Origin: Chromobacterium alkanivorans
GTDB taxonomy: Bacteria > Pseudomonadota > Gammaproteobacteria > Burkholderiales > Chromobacteriaceae
DNA: 64,000 nucleotides
Assembly (NCBI RefSeq): GCF_016937655.1
Contig: NZ_JAFHKL010000005.1
Location: 1 to 64,000 of the forward strand
Direction: 5' to 3'
Shown piece after piece: positions 7,669 to 18,657 of the stretch. The first letter of the stretch is position 1; each line of letters begins with the position of its first letter. The notes under the pieces were generated by a model. The model did not search any database and was not told the origin of the DNA. It worked only from the letters and a program-made list of their open reading frames with translations. The translations under genes and the position numbers were made by a program.

Positions 7669-8217
7669 CAGAGCGAAACAAGGCGCGAAGCACCGAGACC
7701 GCTGGTGGGTATCGCCTACGGCTCCTCCCACCCTACGCGCGGCCGCCGGTCATGGGTAGGGTGGGAGGAGCGCGGCGATACCCACGCGGAGGTTGTTTGC
7801 AGGTGGGTGGAGCGTTTTGGATGCGGGGTTTGTTGGCAGCGGCCAGATAATCGCAAACCGCGCGCGTCTCCTGTCAGCCGCTCCACGGCCCAGAGCGAAA
7901 CGGCGGTGCTGGAGCGGGCGAAGCATAGGGATCGCTGGTGGGTATCGCCTACGGCTCCTCCCACCCTACGTGTGGCCGCCGGTCATGGGTCGGGTGGGAG
8001 GGGCGCAGCGATACCCACGCGGAGGTTGTTTGCAGGGGGCTGGGGCGTCTTGGATGCGGGGCTTGTTGGCAGCGGTCAGATAATCGCAAACCGCGCGCGT
8101 CTCCCGTCAGCCGCCTCGCGGCTCAGGGTGAAAGAAGGCGTTGCCGGATCAGGCGAAGCACCGAGACCGCTGGCGGGTATCGCCTACGGCTCCTCCCTCC
8201 CTAAGCGCGGTCGTTCG
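7669..8217. repeat. 2.4 copies of a 222-232 bp tandem repeat containing a long hairpin
   Basis: Units begin CAGAGCGAAA at 7669 and 7891, with a partial third at 8123. Each carries GTGGGTATCGCC...CTCCTCCCACCCTAC facing its near-complement GTAGGGTGGGAGGAG...GGCGATACCCAC across a short spacer, a stem of roughly 30 bp, followed by GCGGAGGTTGTTTGCAG and AGATAATCGCAAACCGCGCGCGTCTCC. Differences between copies are scattered substitutions. There is no coding frame. The array ends at the stop codon of the efflux operon (8218). Confidence 0.85.
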
Positions 8218-9609
8218 TCACGGGGCGGGTGTCGCCTCCTGCCAGCCGCCGCCCAGCGCGGCGATCAGCGCCACGCTGGCGGCGTATTGCCGGTTCTTCA
8301 CGTTCCACAAGGTGGTTTCCGCGTTGATGCGGCTGCTTTGCGCGGTCAGCAGATTGAGGTAGCTGACGGTGCCGGCGCGGTATTGGTTCTGGGTGATGGT
8401 TTCCGCGCGCCGGGCGGCGTCCAGCGCGGCTTGTTGCGAGGCGGCTTCTTCGCCCAGCAGCCGCTGCGCGGCCAGGTTGTCTTCCACGCCCTGGAAGGCG
8501 GACAGCACGGCCAGGCGGTAGCCGGCGACGCTGGCGTCGTAGGCGGCGATGGCTTGTTCTTTCTGGGCGCTGCGCAGGCCGGCGTCGAATAGGCTGAGCG
8601 CCAGCGCCGGGCCCAGCGACCAGACACGGTTGGGCAGGCTGACCCAGTCGGCGAAGCTGGCGCCGCGGTAGCCGCCGCTGGCGGACAGGGTGAGGGTGGG
8701 GAAGAAGGCGGCCTGGGCGACGCCGATTTCGGCGTTGGCCTGCGCCACCGCGCGCTCGGCGGCGGCGATGTCCGGGCGGCGTTCCAGCAGTTGCGAGGGC
8801 AGGCCGGCGGGGATGGCGGGCAGCCGCGGCTCGGCGCCGGCCGCCGGCAGGCTGAAGCTGGCCGGCGTCTGCCCCAGCGCGGCGGCGATGGCGTGTTCCA
8901 GCTGGGCGCGGGTCAGCTGCTTGTCCGCCCGTTGCGCCTGGGCGCTTTGCCATTGGCTTTCGGCCTGGGCCACGTTGGCGTCTGAGACGATGCCGGCCTG
9001 GTATTGATTGCGGGTCAGCTTCAGTGTTTCCGCCAGCGCTTGTTCATTGGCCTGCAGTTGCCGCAGTTGCAGGTCGGCGACGCTGATTTGCAGATAGGCG
9101 GTGGCCAGCTGCGCCTGAGTGCTGAGGCGTATCGCCGCCAGTTGCGCGGCGCTGGCTTGGGCCTTGGCGGAGCCGGCTTCCACCGAGCGGCGCAGCCCGC
9201 CCCACAGGTCCAGTTCCCAGCTGGCGTTGGCGCTCAGGTTGTAGCTGGTGGAAGCGGCTTGGCCGGGGGAACTGACGCCGCGGCTTTGGCCGGCGCTGAG
9301 GCCCAGGCTGGGGAAGAGCCCGGCTTCGGCCTGTTTCAGCAGCGCCTGGGCCTGGCGGTATTGCGCTTCGGCCTGGGCGATGCCGGGGCTTTGCCGGTTC
9401 AGGGTGTCCATCAGTTGGTCCAGCCGCGGGTCTTGGTAGATGCGCCACCAGTCGCCGCGCGAAAGGGCGTCTTGAGGTTGAGCGCTTTTCCAGCGGCCGT
9501 CTTCCTTATAGGCGGCCGGCACGTCCAGCTTGGGTTTGGTGTAGTCCGGGCCCAGCGCGCAGCCGGCCAGCAAGAGCGCGCAGGCCAGCGTAAGGCGTTG
9601 TGTTTTCAT
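8218..9609 (-). CDS. outer-membrane efflux channel, NodT/OprM family
   Basis: Lipoprotein of ~463 residues. The signal (MKTQRLTLACALLLAGCALG) has lipobox LAGC; mature sequence starts GPDYTKP as in NodT/OprM factors. Two outer-membrane efflux repeats with heptad-rich helices follow (ANEQALAETLKLTRNQYQAG; AALDAARRAETITQNQYRAG), plus the LLERRPDI motif typical of these channels. It would form the trimeric outer-membrane exit duct for the RND pump encoded upstream. I favour ATG 9609, about 9 bases from GAGGA; ATG 9618 overlaps the previous stop (ATGA). It is the last gene of the unit and ends at the tandem repeats. The P. aeruginosa muxABC-opmB operon has the same order. Confidence 0.9.
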   Translation of the reverse strand: MKTQRLTLACALLLAGCALGPDYTKPKLDVPAAYKEDGRWKSAQPQDALSRGDWWRIYQDPRLDQLMDTLNRQSPGIAQAEAQYRQAQALLKQAEAGLFPSLGLSAGQSRGVSSPGQAASTSYNLSANASWELDLWGGLRRSVEAGSAKAQASAAQLAAIRLSTQAQLATAYLQISVADLQLRQLQANEQALAETLKLTRNQYQAGIVSDANVAQAESQWQSAQAQRADKQLTRAQLEHAIAAALGQTPASFSLPAAGAEPRLPAIPAGLPSQLLERRPDIAAAERAVAQANAEIGVAQAAFFPTLTLSASGGYRGASFADWVSLPNRVWSLGPALALSLFDAGLRSAQKEQAIAAYDASVAGYRLAVLSAFQGVEDNLAAQRLLGEEAASQQAALDAARRAETITQNQYRAGTVSYLNLLTAQSSRINAETTLWNVKNRQYAASVALIAALGGGWQEATPAP

Positions 9610-9614
9610 GGGTT

Positions 9615-12600
9615 TCATTCCTCGGCTCCGCGGTTCAGCGCGGCGCGCGCGGGCCGCCAGCGGCGGCACCACAGCCGGAAGCGGTCCAGATACAGGTAAA
9701 CGACGGGGGTGGTGTACAGGGTCAGCAGCTGGCTGAGCAGCAGGCCGCCGACGATGGAGATGCCCAGCGGGGTGCGCAGTTCGGCGCCGTCGCCGCGGCC
9801 CAGCGCCAGCGGCAGCGCGCCGAACAGCGCGGCCAGCGTGGTCATCATGATGGGGCGGAAGCGCAGCAGGCAGGCCTGGCGTATCGCATGTTCCGGCGTC
9901 ATCTGCTGTTCGCGCTCGGCGTTGAGCGCGAAGTCTATCATCATGATGGCGTTCTTTTTGACGATGCCGATCAAGAGCAGCACGCCTATCAGCGCGATGA
10001 CGTTGAATTCGCCGCCGGTGGCGATGATGGCGAGCAAGGCGCCGACGCCGGCCGAGGGCAGGGTGGAGAGTATGGTGACCGGGTGCACCACGCTTTCGTA
10101 CAGCATGCCCAGCACGATGTAGACGGCGATCAGCGCGGCCAGAATCAGCAGCGGCTGGCTGTCCAGCGAGGCCTGGAAGGTCTTGGCGCTGCCCTGGAAG
10201 CTGCCGTGGATGCTGCTGGGCAGGCCTACGCCGTCCAGCGCCTGATTGATGGCGTCGGTGGCGTCGGACAGCGCGGCGCCCGGCGGCAGGTTGAAGGAGA
10301 CGGTGGCGGCGGCGAACTGGCTTTGGTGGTTGACCGACAGCGCGGTGTTGCCGGGCGCCCAGCGCGCGACGGCGGACAGCGGCGTGGGCTGGCCGCCCGG
10401 CGTCTGCAGGAAGATGCTGTCCAGCCCGTCCGGGCCTTGCCAGTATTGCGGCGCCACTTCCATCACCACGCGGTATTGGTTGAGCGCGTTGTAGATGGTG
10501 GACACCTGGCGCTGGCCGAAGGCGTCGTTGAGCGCGGCGTCCACCTGGGCCTGGGTCAGACCCAGCCGAGCCATGGCGTCGCGGTCGAACACCAGGGTGG
10601 TTTGCAGGCCTTTGACTTCCTGGTCGGTGTTGACGTCGGCCAGCATCGGCAGCTTCATCAGCGCTTGCTGCACCTTGGGCGTCCATTCGCGCAGTTCCGC
10701 CAGGTCGTCGCCTTGCAGAGTGTACTGGTACTGGGCGTTGCTGGAGCGGCCGCCGATGCGGATGTCCTGCACCGCTTGCAGGAAGAGCTGGGCGCCGGGT
10801 TCGCGCGCCAGGGTCTTGCGCAGCCGGGCGATGACCTGGTCCAAGCTTTCCTGGCGTTGGCCCAGCGGCTTGAGGCTGACGAACATATTGGCGCTGTTGC
10901 GCTGGCCGCCGCCGGTGAAGCCCAAGACTTTGTCCACCGCCGGGTCCTGGCTGACCACGGTGATGAAGCGCTGCAGCTTTTGCTGCATGGCCTGGAAGGA
11001 GATGTTTTGGTCCGCGCGTATCATGCCGTTGAGCCGGCCGGTGTCTTGCTGCGGGAAGAAGCCTTTGGGCACCGCCAGGTAGAGGTAGACGTTGAGGCCT
11101 ATGGTGGCGGCCAGGATCAGCATCATCAGCGGGCCGTGGCGCAAGGCCCAGTCCAGGCTGCGGCGGTAGCCGTCCAGCATGGCGTCGAAGACGCGCTCGC
11201 TCCATTGAAACAGCCGGCCGGGCGGCCGTTCTTCGCGCGGCTTGAGCCAGCGCGCGCACAGCATGGGCGTGGTGGTCAGCGAGACCAGCAGCGACACCAG
11301 GATGGCCACGGACAGGGTGACGGCGAATTCGCGGAACAGCCGGCCGATGACGCCGCCCATCAGCAGGATGGGAATGAAGACGGCGATCAGCGAGACGCTC
11401 ATGGACAGCACGGTGAAGCCCACTTCGCGCGCGCCGCGCAAGGCGGCCTGCATCGGCTTCATGCCGTCCTCGATGTGACGGGAGATGTTCTCCAGCACCA
11501 CGATGGTGTCGTCGACGACGAAGCCGGTGGCGATGGTCAGCGCCATCAGGCTGAGGTTGTTGAGCGAGAAGCCGGCCAGGTACATCACGGCGAAGGCGCC
11601 CACCAGGGACACCGGCACGGTGATGGCGGGAATGGCGGTGGCGCGGCCGTTGCGCAGGAACAGGAAGACCACCAGGATGACCAGAGCCACCGAGATCAGC
11701 AGCGAGCGCTCCACTTCCTGCAGCGAGGCGCGGATGGTGGGGCTGCGGTCCATCACCACCTGCATGTTGATGGCGGCGGGGATGGAGGCCTGCAGCTGCG
11801 GCAGCAGCGTCTTGACCCGGTCTATGGTTTCGATGATGTTGGCGCCGGGCTGGCGGAACAGCATCAGCATCACCGCCGGCTGCCGGCCCAAGAGGCCGGC
11901 ATTGCGCAGGTCCACCACCGAGTCCTTGACCTCGGCCACGTCGGCGATGCGCACCGCGGCGCCGTCTTTGTAGCTGACGATCAGCGGCAGGTAGTCGCTG
12001 GCCTTGTTGGCCTGGTCGTTGGCCTGCACCTGCCAGTGGCGTTCGTCGTTTTCCAGGAAGCCCTTGGGCCGGTTGGCGTTGGTGCCGGCGATGGCGCCGC
12101 GCACGGTTTCCATGCCTATGCCGTAGTGGTTGAGCTGGCGCGGGTTCAGTTCCACCCGCACCGCCGGCTGCGCGCCGCCGCCCACGTTGACGTCGCCTAT
12201 GCCTTCCACCTGGGCCAGCTTCTGGCCGAGTATGGTGTCGGCGGCGTCGTACATCTGGCCGCGGCTCAGGCTGTCCGAGGTCAGCGCGATGATCATGATG
12301 GGCGCGTCGGCGGGGTTGACCTTGCGGTAGGTGGGGTTGGACGGCATGCCGGTGGGTAGCAGGGAGCGCGCGGCGTTGATGGCCGCCTGCACGTCGCGCG
12401 CGGCGCCGTCTATGTCGCGGTCCAGCTCAAACTGCAGGGTGACGCGGGTGGAGCCCAGCGAGCTGGACGAGGTCATTTCGGTGACGCCGGCGATGCGGCC
12501 CAGCGCGCGTTCCAGCGGGGTGGCCACGGTGGCGGCCATGGTTTCCGGGCTGGCGCCGGGCAGGCGCGCGCTGACGGAGATGGTGGGGAAGTCCACCTGC

Positions 12601-12713
12601 GGCAGCGGCGACACCGGCAGCAGCTTGAAGGCCAGCATGCCGGCCAACAGGATGGCCAGGGTCAACAGGGTGGTGGCCACCGGCCGGCGGATGAAGGGGG
12701 CGGACGGGATCAT
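9615..12713 (-). CDS. mdtC: RND multidrug efflux permease, MdtC/MuxC type
   Basis: A 1032-residue inner-membrane HAE1-family transporter: N-terminal helix ([18 protein letters not shown]), two large periplasmic loops and 12 expected membrane helices. The central helices contain the proton-relay Asp pair ([19 protein letters not shown]). Near the end is [19 protein letters not shown], typical of the family. MdtB and MdtC form a mixed trimer driven by proton motive force. Its start overlaps the stop of the upstream mdtB-like gene by 4 bp, and its stop overlaps a possible start of the channel gene, indicating translational coupling. Confidence 0.93.
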   Translation of the reverse strand: MIPSAPFIRRPVATTLLTLAILLAGMLAFKLLPVSPLPQVDFPTISVSARLPGASPETMAATVATPLERALGRIAGVTEMTSSSSLGSTRVTLQFELDRDIDGAARDVQAAINAARSLLPTGMPSNPTYRKVNPADAPIMIIALTSDSLSRGQMYDAADTILGQKLAQVEGIGDVNVGGGAQPAVRVELNPRQLNHYGIGMETVRGAIAGTNANRPKGFLENDERHWQVQANDQANKASDYLPLIVSYKDGAAVRIADVAEVKDSVVDLRNAGLLGRQPAVMLMLFRQPGANIIETIDRVKTLLPQLQASIPAAINMQVVMDRSPTIRASLQEVERSLLISVALVILVVFLFLRNGRATAIPAITVPVSLVGAFAVMYLAGFSLNNLSLMALTIATGFVVDDTIVVLENISRHIEDGMKPMQAALRGAREVGFTVLSMSVSLIAVFIPILLMGGVIGRLFREFAVTLSVAILVSLLVSLTTTPMLCARWLKPREERPPGRLFQWSERVFDAMLDGYRRSLDWALRHGPLMMLILAATIGLNVYLYLAVPKGFFPQQDTGRLNGMIRADQNISFQAMQQKLQRFITVVSQDPAVDKVLGFTGGGQRNSANMFVSLKPLGQRQESLDQVIARLRKTLAREPGAQLFLQAVQDIRIGGRSSNAQYQYTLQGDDLAELREWTPKVQQALMKLPMLADVNTDQEVKGLQTTLVFDRDAMARLGLTQAQVDAALNDAFGQRQVSTIYNALNQYRVVMEVAPQYWQGPDGLDSIFLQTPGGQPTPLSAVARWAPGNTALSVNHQSQFAAATVSFNLPPGAALSDATDAINQALDGVGLPSSIHGSFQGSAKTFQASLDSQPLLILAALIAVYIVLGMLYESVVHPVTILSTLPSAGVGALLAIIATGGEFNVIALIGVLLLIGIVKKNAIMMIDFALNAEREQQMTPEHAIRQACLLRFRPIMMTTLAALFGALPLALGRGDGAELRTPLGISIVGGLLLSQLLTLYTTPVVYLYLDRFRLWCRRWRPARAALNRGAEE

Positions 12714-15700
12714 GCTTCGCCCTCGGCGCTCAGTTCCGGCTTGGCCTTGCGGCCGAGGCGGCGCGCCAGCCGGTCAAAGGCCAGGTAGATCACCGGGGTG
12801 GTGAACAGGGTCAGCACCTGGCTGAGTAGCAGGCCGCCCACCATGGCCACGCCCAGCGGTTGGCGCAGCTCGGAACCCATGCCGCCGCCCAGCATCAGCG
12901 GCAGCGCGCCCAGCAGCGCGGCCATGGTGGTCATCAGGATGGGGCGGAAGCGCAGCAGGCAGGCCTGGTAGATGGCGTCGCGCGGGCTCATGCCGCGTTC
13001 GCGCTCGGCCTCCAGCGCGAAATCTATCATCATGATGGCGTTTTTCTTGACGATGCCGATCAGCAGGATGATGCCGATGATGGCGATCACCGACAGATCG
13101 TTGCCGGACAGGAGCAGGGCCAGCAGCGCGCCGATGCCGGCGGAGGGCAGGGTGGATAAGATCGTAATGGGATGGATATAGCTTTCGTAGAGCACGCCCA
13201 AGACGATGTACATGGTGACGATGGCGGCCAGGATCAGCCACAGGGTGTTGGACAGCGAGGCCTGGAAGGCCAGCGCGGCGCCCTGGAACTTGGTGTCTAT
13301 GCTGGCCGGCAGGCCCAGTTCGGCCTCGGCCTGGCGGATGGCGTCCACCGCCGCGCCCAGCGAGGCGCCCGGGGCCAGGTTGAAGGACACGGTGGCGGTG
13401 GGGAATTGCCCCAGGTGGTTGATGGCGAGCGCGGTGGGGCGCTCTTCTATGCTGGCCACCGCGTCCAGCGGCACCGGGCCGCCGTTGGCGGTGGGCACGT
13501 ACAGGCTCTTCAGCGACAGCGGGTCCTGCTGGTGCTGCGGGTCCACTTCCAGCACCACGCGGTACTGGTTAGTCTGGGTGAAGATGGTGGAGATCAGCCG
13601 TTGGCCGAAGGCGTCGTAGAGCGCGTTATCGATGGCGGCGGTGCTGACGCCCAGCCGCGCGGCGGCGTCGCGGTTGATGTTGACGTAGGCTTGCAGGCCC
13701 TGGTCCTGCAAGTCGCCGGCCACGTCGGCCAGCTGCGGCAGCCGGCGCAGCTTTTCCACCAGTTTGGGCGTCCAGGCGGACAGGTCCTCGGCGCTGGTGG
13801 CCTGCAGCGTGAACTGGTACTGGGTGCGGCTGACACGGGAATCTATGGTCAGGTCCTGCACGGGTTGCAGGTAGAGCGCCATGCCCGGCACCGCGTCGGC
13901 CTGGCTTTGCAGCCTGGCCAGCACGGTGCGGATGTCGTCGCGCTGGTCCTTGGGCTTGAGGTTGATCAGCAGCCGGCCGTTGTTGAGCGCGGCGTTGTTG
14001 CCGTCCACGCCGATGAAGGAGGACAGGCTGTCCACCGCCGGGTCCTTGAGCAGCTGCTGCGCCAGCGCCTCCTGTTTGCGCGCCATGGCGCCGAAGGAGA
14101 TGGACTGCGAGGCTTCGCTGACGCCCTGGATGGCGCCGGTGTCCTGCAGCGGGAAAAAGCCCTTGGGCATGGCCAGGTAGAGCGCGGCGGTCAGCGCCAC
14201 GGTGGCCAGCGCCACCAGCAGGGTCAGCGTCTGCCGTTCCAGCACCCAGCTCAGCATGCGGCCGTAGCGGGCGATCACCCGATCGAAAAAGCGGCCGCTG
14301 GCGTGATAGAAGCGGCCTTGCCTGTCTTCCGGCACATGCTTGAGCAGGCGCGCGCACATCATCGGCGTCAGCGTCAGCGAGATGAAGGCGGAGATCAGGA
14401 TGGGCACCGCCAGGGTGACGGCGAATTCGCGGAACAGCCGGCCCACCACGTCGCCCATGAACAAGAGCGGAATCAGCACCGCGATCAGCGAGATGGTCAG
14501 CGAGATGATGGTGAAGCCGATCTGCTTGGAGCCCTTGAGCGCCGCGGCCATCGGCGTTTCGCCGTCTTCGATGTAGCGCGCGATGTTTTCTATCATCACG
14601 ATGGCGTCGTCGACGACGAAGCCGGTGGCGATGGTCAGCGCCATCAAGGTGAGGTTGTTGATGGAGAAGCCGGCCAGGTACATCACGCCGAAGGTGCCCA
14701 CCAGGGACAGCGGCACCGCCACCGCGGGGATGACGGTGGCCGGCACATTGCGCAGGAAGACGAAGATCACCATCACCACCAGGGCGATGGCCAGCATCAG
14801 TTCGAACTCCACGTCCGCCACCGAGGCGCGTATGGTCACGGTGCGGTCGCTCAGCACCTTGACGTCCACCGCGCCGGGCAGGGTGTCGCGCAGCTGCGGC
14901 AGCAGGGATTTGATGCGGTCCGCCACCTGGATCACGTTGGCGCCGGGCTGGCGCTGCACATTGAGGATGATGGCCGGCGTGGCGCCGGCCCAGGCGGCCA
15001 GGCGGGTGTTTTCCGCCGAATCCACCACCTGGGCGACGTCGGACAGGCGGATGGGCGCGCCGTTGCGGTAGGCGATGACGACGCCGCGGTATTCGTCGGC
15101 GGACTTGAGCTGGTCGTTGCCGTCTATGGTAGAGGCCTGGTGCGGGCCGTCGAAGCTGCCCTTGGCCTGGTTGACGTTGGCGCTGGCGATGGCGGTGCGC
15201 ACGTCTTCCAGGGTCAGGCCCAGCGCGGCCAGCTGGCGCGGATTGGTCTGGATGCGCACCGCCGGGCGCTGGCCGCCGCTGATGCTGACCAGGCCGACGC
15301 CGGGCACTTGCGACAGTTTCTGCGCCAGCCGGGTGTCGACCAGGTCTTCCAGCTTGGTCAGCGGCAAGGTGGGCGAGGTGACGGCGATGGTCATGATCGG
15401 GGTGTCAGCCGGGTTGACCTTGCTGTACACCGGCGGATTGGGCAGATCGGACGGCAGCAGGTTGCCGGCGGCGTTGATCGCCGCCTGCACTTCCTGCTCG
15501 GCCACGTCCAGGCTCAATTCCAGGCCGAACTGCAGGGTGATCACCGAGGCGCCGCCGGAGCTGGTGGACGACATCTGCGACAGGCCGGGCATCTGGCCGA
15601 ACTGGCGCTCCAAGGGCGCGGTGATGGAGGAGGTGATCACTTCCGGGCTGGCGCCCGGGTATTGGGTGACCACCTGGATGGTGGGGTAGTCCACTTCCGG

Positions 15701-15811
15701 CAGCGCGGACACCGCCAGCATGCGCCAGGCGGCGAGGCCGGTCAGCAGGATGGCCACCATCAGCAAGGTGGTGGCCACCGGGCGCAGGATGAACAGGCGC
15801 GAGGGATTCAT
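12710..15811 (-). CDS. mdtB: RND multidrug efflux permease, MdtB/MuxB type
   Basis: A 1033-residue RND permease very like E. coli MdtB over its full length as I recall that sequence ([58 protein letters not shown]). It has the same helix and loop plan as the next gene. Having two different RND subunits, rather than one, is the diagnostic feature of the MdtABC/MuxABC class; the known systems export bile salts, novobiocin or other amphiphiles. It lies 15 bp downstream of the adaptor gene. Confidence 0.93.
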   Translation of the reverse strand: MNPSRLFILRPVATTLLMVAILLTGLAAWRMLAVSALPEVDYPTIQVVTQYPGASPEVITSSITAPLERQFGQMPGLSQMSSTSSGGASVITLQFGLELSLDVAEQEVQAAINAAGNLLPSDLPNPPVYSKVNPADTPIMTIAVTSPTLPLTKLEDLVDTRLAQKLSQVPGVGLVSISGGQRPAVRIQTNPRQLAALGLTLEDVRTAIASANVNQAKGSFDGPHQASTIDGNDQLKSADEYRGVVIAYRNGAPIRLSDVAQVVDSAENTRLAAWAGATPAIILNVQRQPGANVIQVADRIKSLLPQLRDTLPGAVDVKVLSDRTVTIRASVADVEFELMLAIALVVMVIFVFLRNVPATVIPAVAVPLSLVGTFGVMYLAGFSINNLTLMALTIATGFVVDDAIVMIENIARYIEDGETPMAAALKGSKQIGFTIISLTISLIAVLIPLLFMGDVVGRLFREFAVTLAVPILISAFISLTLTPMMCARLLKHVPEDRQGRFYHASGRFFDRVIARYGRMLSWVLERQTLTLLVALATVALTAALYLAMPKGFFPLQDTGAIQGVSEASQSISFGAMARKQEALAQQLLKDPAVDSLSSFIGVDGNNAALNNGRLLINLKPKDQRDDIRTVLARLQSQADAVPGMALYLQPVQDLTIDSRVSRTQYQFTLQATSAEDLSAWTPKLVEKLRRLPQLADVAGDLQDQGLQAYVNINRDAAARLGVSTAAIDNALYDAFGQRLISTIFTQTNQYRVVLEVDPQHQQDPLSLKSLYVPTANGGPVPLDAVASIEERPTALAINHLGQFPTATVSFNLAPGASLGAAVDAIRQAEAELGLPASIDTKFQGAALAFQASLSNTLWLILAAIVTMYIVLGVLYESYIHPITILSTLPSAGIGALLALLLSGNDLSVIAIIGIILLIGIVKKNAIMMIDFALEAERERGMSPRDAIYQACLLRFRPILMTTMAALLGALPLMLGGGMGSELRQPLGVAMVGGLLLSQVLTLFTTPVIYLAFDRLARRLGRKAKPELSAEGEA

Positions 15812-15826
15812 GCCGTCTCTCCGCGC

Positions 15827-17080
15827 TTACTGCGCCGCCGAGGCGCGGCGTTTGCCGGCAGGGCCGCTGCCGTCGCGCTTGTGGCGTCCGGTCTTGCCCG
15901 CGCCTTGGGCGGCCTGGCGGCTCTGCGCGGCGCGGTCCACCACGGTGACCTTGGCTCCGTCGCGCAGCTTGTCCAGACCGTCCACCACCACGCGTTGGCC
16001 GGGCTTCAGGCCTTGCTCGACGATGACGATGTCGCCGACGCGCGCGCCGGCGCTCACTGGGTTCAGGCTGACGCTGCTGTCGGCGTTGACGGTGTAGACA
16101 TAGCTGCCCGTCTTGCCCAGCTGCACGGCGGTGGCCGGCACGGTGACGGCGTTTTCCTGCTCGCCCAGGCTCAGGCGCACATTGACGAATTGATTGGGGA
16201 ACAGGGCCTCGTCGGCGTTGGCGAAGCGGGCCTTGAGATTGACGGTGCCGGTGCTGGTGTTGAGCTGGTTGTCTATGGCCAGCAGCTTGCCGTCGGCCAG
16301 CTTGTTGCGGTTGTCGCGGTCCCAGGCTTCCACCGCGAGGCCGGGCTGGGCGCGGCTGGCCCGCAGCACCTGCCCCAGGCTGACTTCCGGCACCGAGAAC
16401 AGCACGTTGATGGGCTGGGTCTGGGTGATCACCACCAGGCCGTTGGCGTCGCTGGCGTGGACGATGTTGCCCGGGTCCACCTGGCGCAGGCCGGCGCGGC
16501 CGGACACCGGCGCGCTGACGCGGCTGTAGCTGAGCTGCAGTTTGGCGTTGTCCACCGCGCCCTGGTCCAGCTTGACCGTGCCCTGATACTGGCGCACCAG
16601 CGCCGCCTGGGTGTCCACCTGTTGTTTGGCGATGGAGTTCTGCTCCAGCAGCTGGCGGTAGCGGGCCAGGTCCAGCTGGGCGTTTTGCAGCAAGGCCTGG
16701 TCGCGCAGCAATTGGCCTTCGGCCTGGGCCAGCGCGGCCTGGAACGGGCGCGGGTCCAGCTCCGCCAGCAACTGTCCCTGTTTGACTGGCTGGCCTTCTT
16801 CGAAGTGCAGTTTGTCCAGCTGGCCGTCCACGCGGCTGCGCACGGTGACGGTGTAGGTGGAGTTGACGGTGCCCAGCGCGCTGATCTGCAAGGGCACGTT
16901 TTGCAGCTGAGCGGCGGCCACGCCCACGGCCGCCGGCGGCGCGGCGCGGCGTTGGCCCGCGGCGTCCGCGGCCGCGTGCTGTCGCCACCACCAGCCGCCG
17001 CCCAGAGCGAGCGCGACGACAAGGCCCCAGCACAGCGGGGAACGGTAAAACGGGCGGCGAGGCGCGGCGGATTGGGTCAC
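15827..17080 (-). CDS. mdtA: RND efflux periplasmic adaptor, MdtA/MuxA type
   Basis: Membrane-fusion protein of ~417 residues: short cytoplasmic N-terminus, one membrane anchor (LCWGLVVALALGGGWWW), barrel-sandwich/lipoyl half (VRSRVDGQLDKLHFEEGQPV), alpha-hairpin, second lipoyl half (SAPVSGRAGLRQVDPGNIV) and beta-barrel. It bridges the RND trimer and the outer-membrane channel. I chose GTG 17080 because GGAG lies 8 bases upstream and the short N-terminus matches MdtA; an ATG at 17152 would add 24 residues without a ribosome site. The C-terminus is basic and Lys/Arg/Gly-rich. It follows the glycosyltransferase gene, suggesting one transcript. Confidence 0.88.
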   Translation of the reverse strand: MTQSAAPRRPFYRSPLCWGLVVALALGGGWWWRQHAAADAAGQRRAAPPAAVGVAAAQLQNVPLQISALGTVNSTYTVTVRSRVDGQLDKLHFEEGQPVKQGQLLAELDPRPFQAALAQAEGQLLRDQALLQNAQLDLARYRQLLEQNSIAKQQVDTQAALVRQYQGTVKLDQGAVDNAKLQLSYSRVSAPVSGRAGLRQVDPGNIVHASDANGLVVITQTQPINVLFSVPEVSLGQVLRASRAQPGLAVEAWDRDNRNKLADGKLLAIDNQLNTSTGTVNLKARFANADEALFPNQFVNVRLSLGEQENAVTVPATAVQLGKTGSYVYTVNADSSVSLNPVSAGARVGDIVIVEQGLKPGQRVVVDGLDKLRDGAKVTVVDRAAQSRQAAQGAGKTGRHKRDGSGPAGKRRASAAQ

Positions 17081-17195
17081 GGCGGGGCTCCAGGAATGCG
17101 GCGTTGGAGCGGCGCGGGCCGCTCCGGATCGTTCGAAGGCGACCGCCGGCATGGATGGGCGGTTGGGGGCGCCGCAGCAGGCCGATGGTCGATGC

Positions 17196-18449
17196 TTACG
17201 GCATTATGCGCTCCTTGTTTGAACCGGGTTTTACTTGCGCCGGCGATTGTATGTCGAATTGTTGCAAGACTTGACGGAAGGTAAGGTCCGGCCGGGCGGC
17301 GGCGAAGTGCCAAGCCAGTTGCTGCGCGCGCTGGCGGTAGGACGGCGTGGCCAGCATGCGCCGCAGCAAGGGCGGCAGCCGCCCGGTTTCGATGTGGTGG
17401 CGGCGCAGCGCGACGCCGGCGCCGTAGGCTTCGATATGCCGCATCGCCAGCAGCTGATCCATATTGGACGGGATGCCTATCACCGGCCGGCCTTGTTGCA
17501 GCGCCTGGTAGCTGGTGGGGCTGCCGCCGTTGCAAATGACCAGGTCCGCGCGGGCGGCGGCGGCCTCGCCGGGCAGGAAGTCGGCGCTGAACAGGCCGGA
17601 GCGCTGCGGCAGCCGCTGGCGGCTGCCGGTGCTGGCGATCACTTGCAGCCCTTCGCCCAGCAGCTGGTCAATCAGCGTGGGCAGCAGCGCCAGATTGCCG
17701 GAGGAACCCAGCGACAGATAGACGGTGGGGCGGTTTTGCAGCTGCGGCCACCAGTCCGGCAGCGCGCCGCCCGGCGACCAGGTGACCGGGCCCAGGTAGC
17801 GGTGGTGGGCGGGCAGCGGGCCCAGCGGCACCAGTTCCGGCGAGTCGTAGTACAGCACTTGATCGCCGTGGCTCCATGCCTCGAAGCAGTTGGCGAACGG
17901 CGCCAGGCCGTAATGGGCGCGGGCGCGGTTGAGCGAGCGGGCCAGTAGCCGGGTGGCCAGCGGGGTGATCCAGCGCATCAGCGAGGGCATGACGGGCAGG
18001 CGGTGCAGATTGATCTTGGCCAGTTCCGGCACCGGCAGCGGCGCCGGATGGCGGTGGGGGCTCCAGTAGGCGTTGATCAGATTGACCAGCGGCTTGCCGG
18101 CGAGCGCGGCGCTGATGCCCAGCGAGTGGCGGAAGTCGCCGACGATGACGTCCGGGTCCAGGCGTTCGATCAGGCGCAGTTCCTCTTCGACATAGGCGAT
18201 GATTTCTTCGCGGCGGTACAGCGCCTTGCCGTTGTCCACCGCGTGGAGGAAGTCTTCGCAGCTCTTGGTGATCAGCGGATGGTAATGGATGTCCTGGCGC
18301 TGGTAGAGATAGTCGAAGCGCGGCGCGGCGGCCAGGTGGATGTCGTAGTCCGCGGCGGGCAGCGCGGCGGCCAGGGTGTAGGGGCGGGCGACGTGGGCCA
18401 GGGTGACGGCCTCGCCGACGAAGAGGATTTTCTGCTTGCGTGGGTTCAT
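17196..18449 (-). CDS. GT1-family (UGT-like) glycosyltransferase
   Basis: A 417-residue cytosolic GT-B enzyme: N-terminal acceptor domain (ILFVGEAVTLAHVARPYTLA) and C-terminal nucleotide-sugar domain with VYLSLGSSGN and ADLVICNGGSPTSYQALQQGRPVIGIP, the core of the UGT/MGT donor site. The family transfers a sugar from a UDP- or dTDP-sugar to a small lipophilic acceptor. It sits between two isocyanide-synthase genes and an RND pump on the same strand. Glycosyltransferases also accompany isocyanide genes in rhabduscin-type loci, so the acceptor is probably the isonitrile product (inference). A self-protective glycosylation role is an alternative. The start ATG 18449 is weakly supported; the family A element at 18517 lies just upstream. 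Confidence 0.85.
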   Translation of the reverse strand: MNPRKQKILFVGEAVTLAHVARPYTLAAALPAADYDIHLAAAPRFDYLYQRQDIHYHPLITKSCEDFLHAVDNGKALYRREEIIAYVEEELRLIERLDPDVIVGDFRHSLGISAALAGKPLVNLINAYWSPHRHPAPLPVPELAKINLHRLPVMPSLMRWITPLATRLLARSLNRARAHYGLAPFANCFEAWSHGDQVLYYDSPELVPLGPLPAHHRYLGPVTWSPGGALPDWWPQLQNRPTVYLSLGSSGNLALLPTLIDQLLGEGLQVIASTGSRQRLPQRSGLFSADFLPGEAAAARADLVICNGGSPTSYQALQQGRPVIGIPSNMDQLLAMRHIEAYGAGVALRRHHIETGRLPPLLRRMLATPSYRQRAQQLAWHFAAARPDLTFRQVLQQFDIQSPAQVKPGSNKERIMP

Positions 18450-18516
18450 GGCGGCTCAGGGGACGAGAGGTGGGGATGACGCCGTCCGGCGGGGCCGGAC
18501 GGTGTGGAGCGGTCTT

Positions 18517-18657
18517 AGAACGTGTTTACGATCTCGCGAGCAAGGGCGAGACAAGGCGTTGCGGCTGAGAAAGCGGAATGTACATACGGTACATGAGCAT
18601 TTCGAAGATGTTTTCAACGCCGTATCGCCGCAGCGCAGCAGATCGTAAACAGGTTCT
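18517..18657. repeat. family A inverted-repeat element, copy 2
   Basis: Ends AGAACGTGTTTACGATCT and AGATCGTAAACAGGTTCT, with the shared core GCGGAATGTACAT..GGTACATGAGCATTTCGAA. It sits between the dioxygenase-fusion gene and the glycosyltransferase gene inside the predicted operon. Its right end supplies the last base of the fusion gene's TAA stop. Confidence 0.9.

Noticed and set aside
7669-8217. A CRISPR array
   Set aside because: The repeat unit is 222-232 bp and contiguous, without short constant repeats and variable spacers, and there are no cas genes.
6584-8217. An insertion sequence or integrated phage in the repeat block
   Set aside because: No transposase, integrase or phage gene can be read in any frame; only short non-autonomous repeats are present.
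13172-17284. A 1370-codon open frame on the plus strand opposite the RND genes
   Set aside because: It is antisense to conserved mdtA/mdtB sequence, is dominated by Gly, Gln, His, Ala and Val as expected from high-GC complement frames, and has no domain.
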